Of a stretch of 64,000 bases of DNA, positions 61,194 through 64,000 are shown in pieces. The DNA comes from an uncultured Eubacterium sp. (lineage in GTDB: Bacteria > Bacillota > Clostridia > Lachnospirales > Lachnospiraceae). A program made the translations under genes and the position numbers. Location of the stretch: assembly GCA_910584345.1 (NCBI GenBank), contig CAJTZX010000001.1, forward strand, positions 62,001 to 126,000. The letters are read 5' to 3'. Numbering within the stretch: the first letter of the stretch is position 1; each line of letters opens with the position of its first letter. The notes under the pieces were generated by a model, which was not told the origin of the DNA, did not search any database, and worked only from the letters and a program-made list of their open reading frames with translations.

Positions 61194-61973
61194 ATGACTG
61201 ACATAGAATACATACTTGATTTTGCAGCTGGCCTTGGCTGTAAAATGCTGGCTGTCGGAGCCAATCTGGAGCGGGTAAATGATACTATGTACCGCATCTG
61301 CCGCAGTTATCACCTGCATTCCATCAGTATTTTTTCACTCAACAGCCTGATTATGATAGGCGCCAAATCGGAGGATGATATCTCCGGAACAAGACAGCTC
61401 AGCGTTCATTCTTCCAGCAATCATCTGGAAAAGCTGAATCGTTTTAATCAGCTTTCCCGTAAAGTATGTGCAGAAACACCGCCGCCTGAAACACTGGCAG
61501 GTCTGCTGGCAGAAGCAGAAAATGTAAAAAGTTTTCCGACAGCAGTCATTATTTTGGGCCATTTAATTTCGATGTCTACGTTGTGTGCCATTTACGGAGG
61601 CAGCTTTTCAGATATTTTGGCCGTTTCCCTGAACACTTTTATGCTGTACTGGCTGTCTGAATATTTTGATCAGCGTAAGATCAACCAGATCGTCGCCAAT
61701 ACACTTTGTATGTGGGCTGCAGGTTCTCTTGCTTTATTATTCGTAAAGCTCGGCATCGGACAAAATTACTTTATTATCGTAATTACAAACAGTATGAAAA
61801 TGATACCAAGCATTTCCCTTGTCAATGCAGTCCGTAATATTTTGTGCGGCAATGAAATGAATGGTATTTTAGAATTCCTGAAAGTAGTACTGGAATCTAT
61901 CGCAATCGTGGTTGGTCTTGTACTAAGTATTTATATGTTTGGAGGCAATGCGGTACAATGGCTGAAAGTATAA
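61194..61973 (+). CDS. Threonine/serine exporter family protein, large subunit (ThrE N-terminal type)
   Basis: About 259 residues from the ATG at 61194, eight bases after GGAGG. The N-terminal ~115 residues are the soluble ThrE/YjjP domain (ILDFAAGLGCKMLAVGANLE, TMYRICRSYHLHSISIFSLN, LEKLNRFNQLSRKVCAETPP). About five membrane helices follow. Split ThrE-type exporters use this with a ~150-residue partner, present here with a 16-base overlap. The substrate is probably threonine/serine or a small dicarboxylate such as succinate, as known for YjjPB. Confidence 0.92.
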   Translation: MTDIEYILDFAAGLGCKMLAVGANLERVNDTMYRICRSYHLHSISIFSLNSLIMIGAKSEDDISGTRQLSVHSSSNHLEKLNRFNQLSRKVCAETPPPETLAGLLAEAENVKSFPTAVIILGHLISMSTLCAIYGGSFSDILAVSLNTFMLYWLSEYFDQRKINQIVANTLCMWAAGSLALLFVKLGIGQNYFIIVITNSMKMIPSISLVNAVRNILCGNEMNGILEFLKVVLESIAIVVGLVLSIYMFGGNAVQWLKV

Positions 61974-62437
61974 AATTAATCTTATTATCTTTTCTGGCAT
62001 CCATTGGCTTCGGTTTAAAGTTCCAAATGCAGACACGCTATTTGGCATGGGCCGGCCTTGGGGGTGCACTTACCCGTTTATGCTACCTTCTCCTGCTGGA
62101 AGTTATTGATTCCAGACTCATTTACTCGCTTTTGGCAGCGATGTTTGCTTCCTTATATGCAGAAATTATGGCTATGAAATTCAAAATGCCTTCCACTGTC
62201 TTTTTATATCCGGCCATTATCCCTCTGACGCCGGGCAGCTTAATCTATAGTACCGCCGTCAATTTTTTGCTAAAGGATACTGCTTCGATGTGGCAAAACG
62301 CTGCTGACTGTGCTTCTATTCTATTTGGCATCAGCATAGGGTTCGTACTGATTTCTACATTTACTTATTATCGAAGAGTTTATTTTCTGGGAAAGGATAT
62401 CGCATCACATTTACTGCATCATCCTCATAAGAAATAA
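61958..62437 (+). CDS. Threonine/serine exporter family protein, small subunit (ThrE_2/YjjB type)
   Basis: A 159-residue membrane protein with about four or five helices (ILLSFLASIGFGLKFQM, YPAIIPLTPGSLIYSTA and ASILFGISIGFVLISTF). The TPGS motif is typical of the ThrE_2 domain. Its ATG lies inside the end of the larger subunit gene, so the two are made together. A bidirectional terminator follows. Confidence 0.92.
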   Translation: MAESIKLILLSFLASIGFGLKFQMQTRYLAWAGLGGALTRLCYLLLLEVIDSRLIYSLLAAMFASLYAEIMAMKFKMPSTVFLYPAIIPLTPGSLIYSTAVNFLLKDTASMWQNAADCASILFGISIGFVLISTFTYYRRVYFLGKDIASHLLHHPHKK

Positions 62438-62456
62438 AAATAAAAATAAGAAATAA

Positions 62457-62488
62457 AAATGAAACTGCCAGTTTTGACAGTTTCATTT
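62457..62488. terminator. Bidirectional terminator between exporter and flagellinolysin genes
   Basis: 11-bp perfect stem AAATGAAACTG / CAGTTTCATTT with a 10-nt loop, with TTTTC on the plus side and an AT-rich tract on the minus side. The convergent genes end at 62437 and 62537. Confidence 0.88.
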
Positions 62489-62536
62489 TTTCTATAAATA
62501 TAGTAAATAGTATCTATTTTTAACACACAGGCCATA

Positions 62537-64000
62537 CTACTGTAAAAGCTGCAGAATTCCCTGTCTGTTTTGATTTGCCTGTGCAAGCATTGACTGACCC
62601 GCCTGTGCAATAATATTGGAAGCCGAATATTCCACCATTTCATCTGCCATATCTGTATCACGCACACGGCTTTCTGCGGCCTGTGTATTTTCGGAAGTAT
62701 TATCGATATTTGCTATCGTATGTTCCAGACGGTTCATATAAGCTCCGATAGAAGAACGATTACTTGATACCATATCTATCGCATAATCAAAATCAGAAAT
62801 AGCTGTCCCAGCTTCCTCAAAACTCATCACAGATACACTTCCAAGACCTAACGCATCTGTATGCGCATCATCTATCGAAATTCCTATTCCCTGATGCCCA
62901 AGCGACCCGACTTGCAGCATCAATGCCTCGCCATTGCCATTATATCCTCCGCTGCCTCCTCCTGTAAATGTCGTCGCACTCGATGGCGTAAATTGTTGTG
63001 TGAAATCAGGAAGATAATAATTGGTATTTGGAGCTGCATTATCCAATACATCCGCAACCCCTAAATTTGGCGCAATTACGCTTCCACTGCCGATATTCCC
63101 TGCTTCCTTTAACAGCAGGCTGATAAAATGTGATGAATCACTGTCTCCAAATTTTCTCTGAAAATCACTGATCGATATATATTTGCCGCCTGATATATCA
63201 TTAATGACCTGATTAAGCGTCTTACCGTTTTTCATTTCCGTTAATATCTTATCTAACCCGCTGCCAATGGCTGCTGAACTTACCGTATTCGTTCCATCCG
63301 CAAGATATCCCAAATACATGCAGGCCAAATAACCTGTCCCATACTGTGATGCTGTCGAACCGCTCGAAAGCTTATTCTTCGCATCTGTAACCACTGCACT
63401 GATACTGCTTTCCGGCATATTTGCATGTAAACCCAATCCGCCGTTTACCCAATCGTTGTAATTGGAACATCCACCTGCTGCAGTTTGCGCCATACCTTCT
63501 TTAAACCATTTTGGAAACTGGTTGCTTTTATCTATCACACCGGAGCTGTTAATTCCAATCATGCCATTTGGAAGCCCATCATCCATAAACGCATGCATCA
63601 TCTCATGTGCAATCGTCCCTTCCAACGCTTTTTGGCTGATGGCCGTCAACTGGCCTCCGCTAAACGTAAGAGAATTTAAATTCACAGAAAGATTAAGCTC
63701 CATGCTCGCAATCTTGCCGGATGCATCATAAGAATACCTGCAGGCCACATACGCCAGTGTTGAAGACGGCTCTGTATACAGCTGTGCTCCAATCGTCGTG
63801 CTGATATTCGGATTATTGGCAAAAGCACCGCTAAATGTACTCAAAATGCCTCCGACCGCTTTTGGTACCATATTATTTGTCAATTCATTTTTCAGCCAGG
63901 TCTCTTCTGCTGCAGTTGCCCTTGAAACACTGCCTGCCGCAGCTGGATTTGTAATCACTCCCGGATTTACCTGCTGTATCCCTTCGCGCATCACTCCTTC
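62537..64000 (-). CDS. Flagellinolysin: flagellin with inserted zinc metallopeptidase domain (3' part)
   Basis: The frame is open to the right edge, so the 5' part, including the flagellin N-terminal helices, lies outside. The visible ~487 residues start in the insert. The zinc site is HEMMHAFMDD (HExxH) and the third ligand is probably the Glu of WFKEGMAQT about 60 residues later, as in gluzincins. The last ~75 residues are the flagellin C-terminal D0/D1 helix (GAYMNRLEHTIANIDNTSEN, VRDTDMADEMVEYSASNIIA, QAGQSMLAQANQNRQGILQL). In this known family the protease is displayed along the flagellar filament. The nearest terminator follows the stop. Confidence 0.92.
   Translation of the reverse strand, partial: EGVMREGIQQVNPGVITNPAAAGSVSRATAAEETWLKNELTNNMVPKAVGGILSTFSGAFANNPNISTTIGAQLYTEPSSTLAYVACRYSYDASGKIASMELNLSVNLNSLTFSGGQLTAISQKALEGTIAHEMMHAFMDDGLPNGMIGINSSGVIDKSNQFPKWFKEGMAQTAAGGCSNYNDWVNGGLGLHANMPESSISAVVTDAKNKLSSGSTASQYGTGYLACMYLGYLADGTNTVSSAAIGSGLDKILTEMKNGKTLNQVINDISGGKYISISDFQRKFGDSDSSHFISLLLKEAGNIGSGSVIAPNLGVADVLDNAAPNTNYYLPDFTQQFTPSSATTFTGGGSGGYNGNGEALMLQVGSLGHQGIGISIDDAHTDALGLGSVSVMSFEEAGTAISDFDYAIDMVSSNRSSIGAYMNRLEHTIANIDNTSENTQAAESRVRDTDMADEMVEYSASNIIAQAGQSMLAQANQNRQGILQLLQ

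Noticed and set aside
1..64000. tRNA, rRNA, insertion sequences, prophage genes or CRISPR arrays
   Set aside because: I looked for clover-leaf boxes, transposase motifs, integrases and regularly spaced repeats and saw none. Short degenerate copies could be missed by eye.

Overview
The window looks like a chromosomal segment of a motile, spore-lineage Lachnospiraceae bacterium (Clostridia). The evidence is AT-rich low-GC codon use, SpoVG, a paired GlgC/GlgD, a DUF6465 protein, a DnaD-DnaI pair followed by a long-form Prs, strong AGGAGG ribosome sites, and a flagellin-type protein at the right edge. I saw no rRNA, tRNA, CRISPR array, transposase or phage gene. This is a placement from gene content, not from a species marker.

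Region 1 (1-17.4 kb) is an accessory block, almost all on the minus strand. It holds an XRE/LytTR/GHKL-kinase regulatory operon cut by the left edge and a secreted DUF6973 protein. Next comes a ribosomal-peptide (RiPP) cluster. In transcription order it has a 44-residue five-cysteine precursor (11639-11773), a hairpin attenuator, two paralogous radical SAM/SPASM maturases, an ABC exporter, an M16C-type metallopeptidase and a third radical SAM/SPASM protein. Directly upstream is a four-gene ABC transporter/two-component module of the peptide-sensing and detoxification type.

Region 2 (17.4-39 kb) is mostly core genome: an M23 peptidase, spoVG, glgC-glgD, murC, a dnaD/dnaI-like primosome pair, prs, an HPr-like protein, two sodium symporters and a large unknown with a cyclic-nucleotide-binding-like start. 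A dense array of DnaA-box 9-mers lies between murC and dnaD. A three-gene ATPase cassette with a defence-like look (33.7-35.9 kb), a YtrA-type GntR/ABC operon and a frameshifted nuclease remnant follow.

Region 3 (39.4-54.9 kb) is a beta-glucan utilisation locus. A secreted GH16 endoglucanase cuts the polymer, a lipoprotein/ABC importer takes up oligosaccharides, two GH94-type phosphorylases and a domain-permuted GH3 beta-glucosidase process them inside the cell, and a divergent AraC regulator probably controls the locus. Long inverted and direct repeats sit in its promoters.

Region 4 (55-64 kb) holds a TSCPD protein, an HD-GYP phosphodiesterase, an accessory Hsp70 triad (GrpE-like, Hsp70, J-like protein with a SEC-C tail and a non-canonical HPD site), a split ThrE-type exporter, and the 3' part of a flagellinolysin (flagellin with an inserted zinc protease) running off the right edge.

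The strongest candidates for undescribed biology are the RiPP cluster, the accessory Hsp70 triad, the DnaA-box array in front of dnaD, and the three-gene ATPase cassette.
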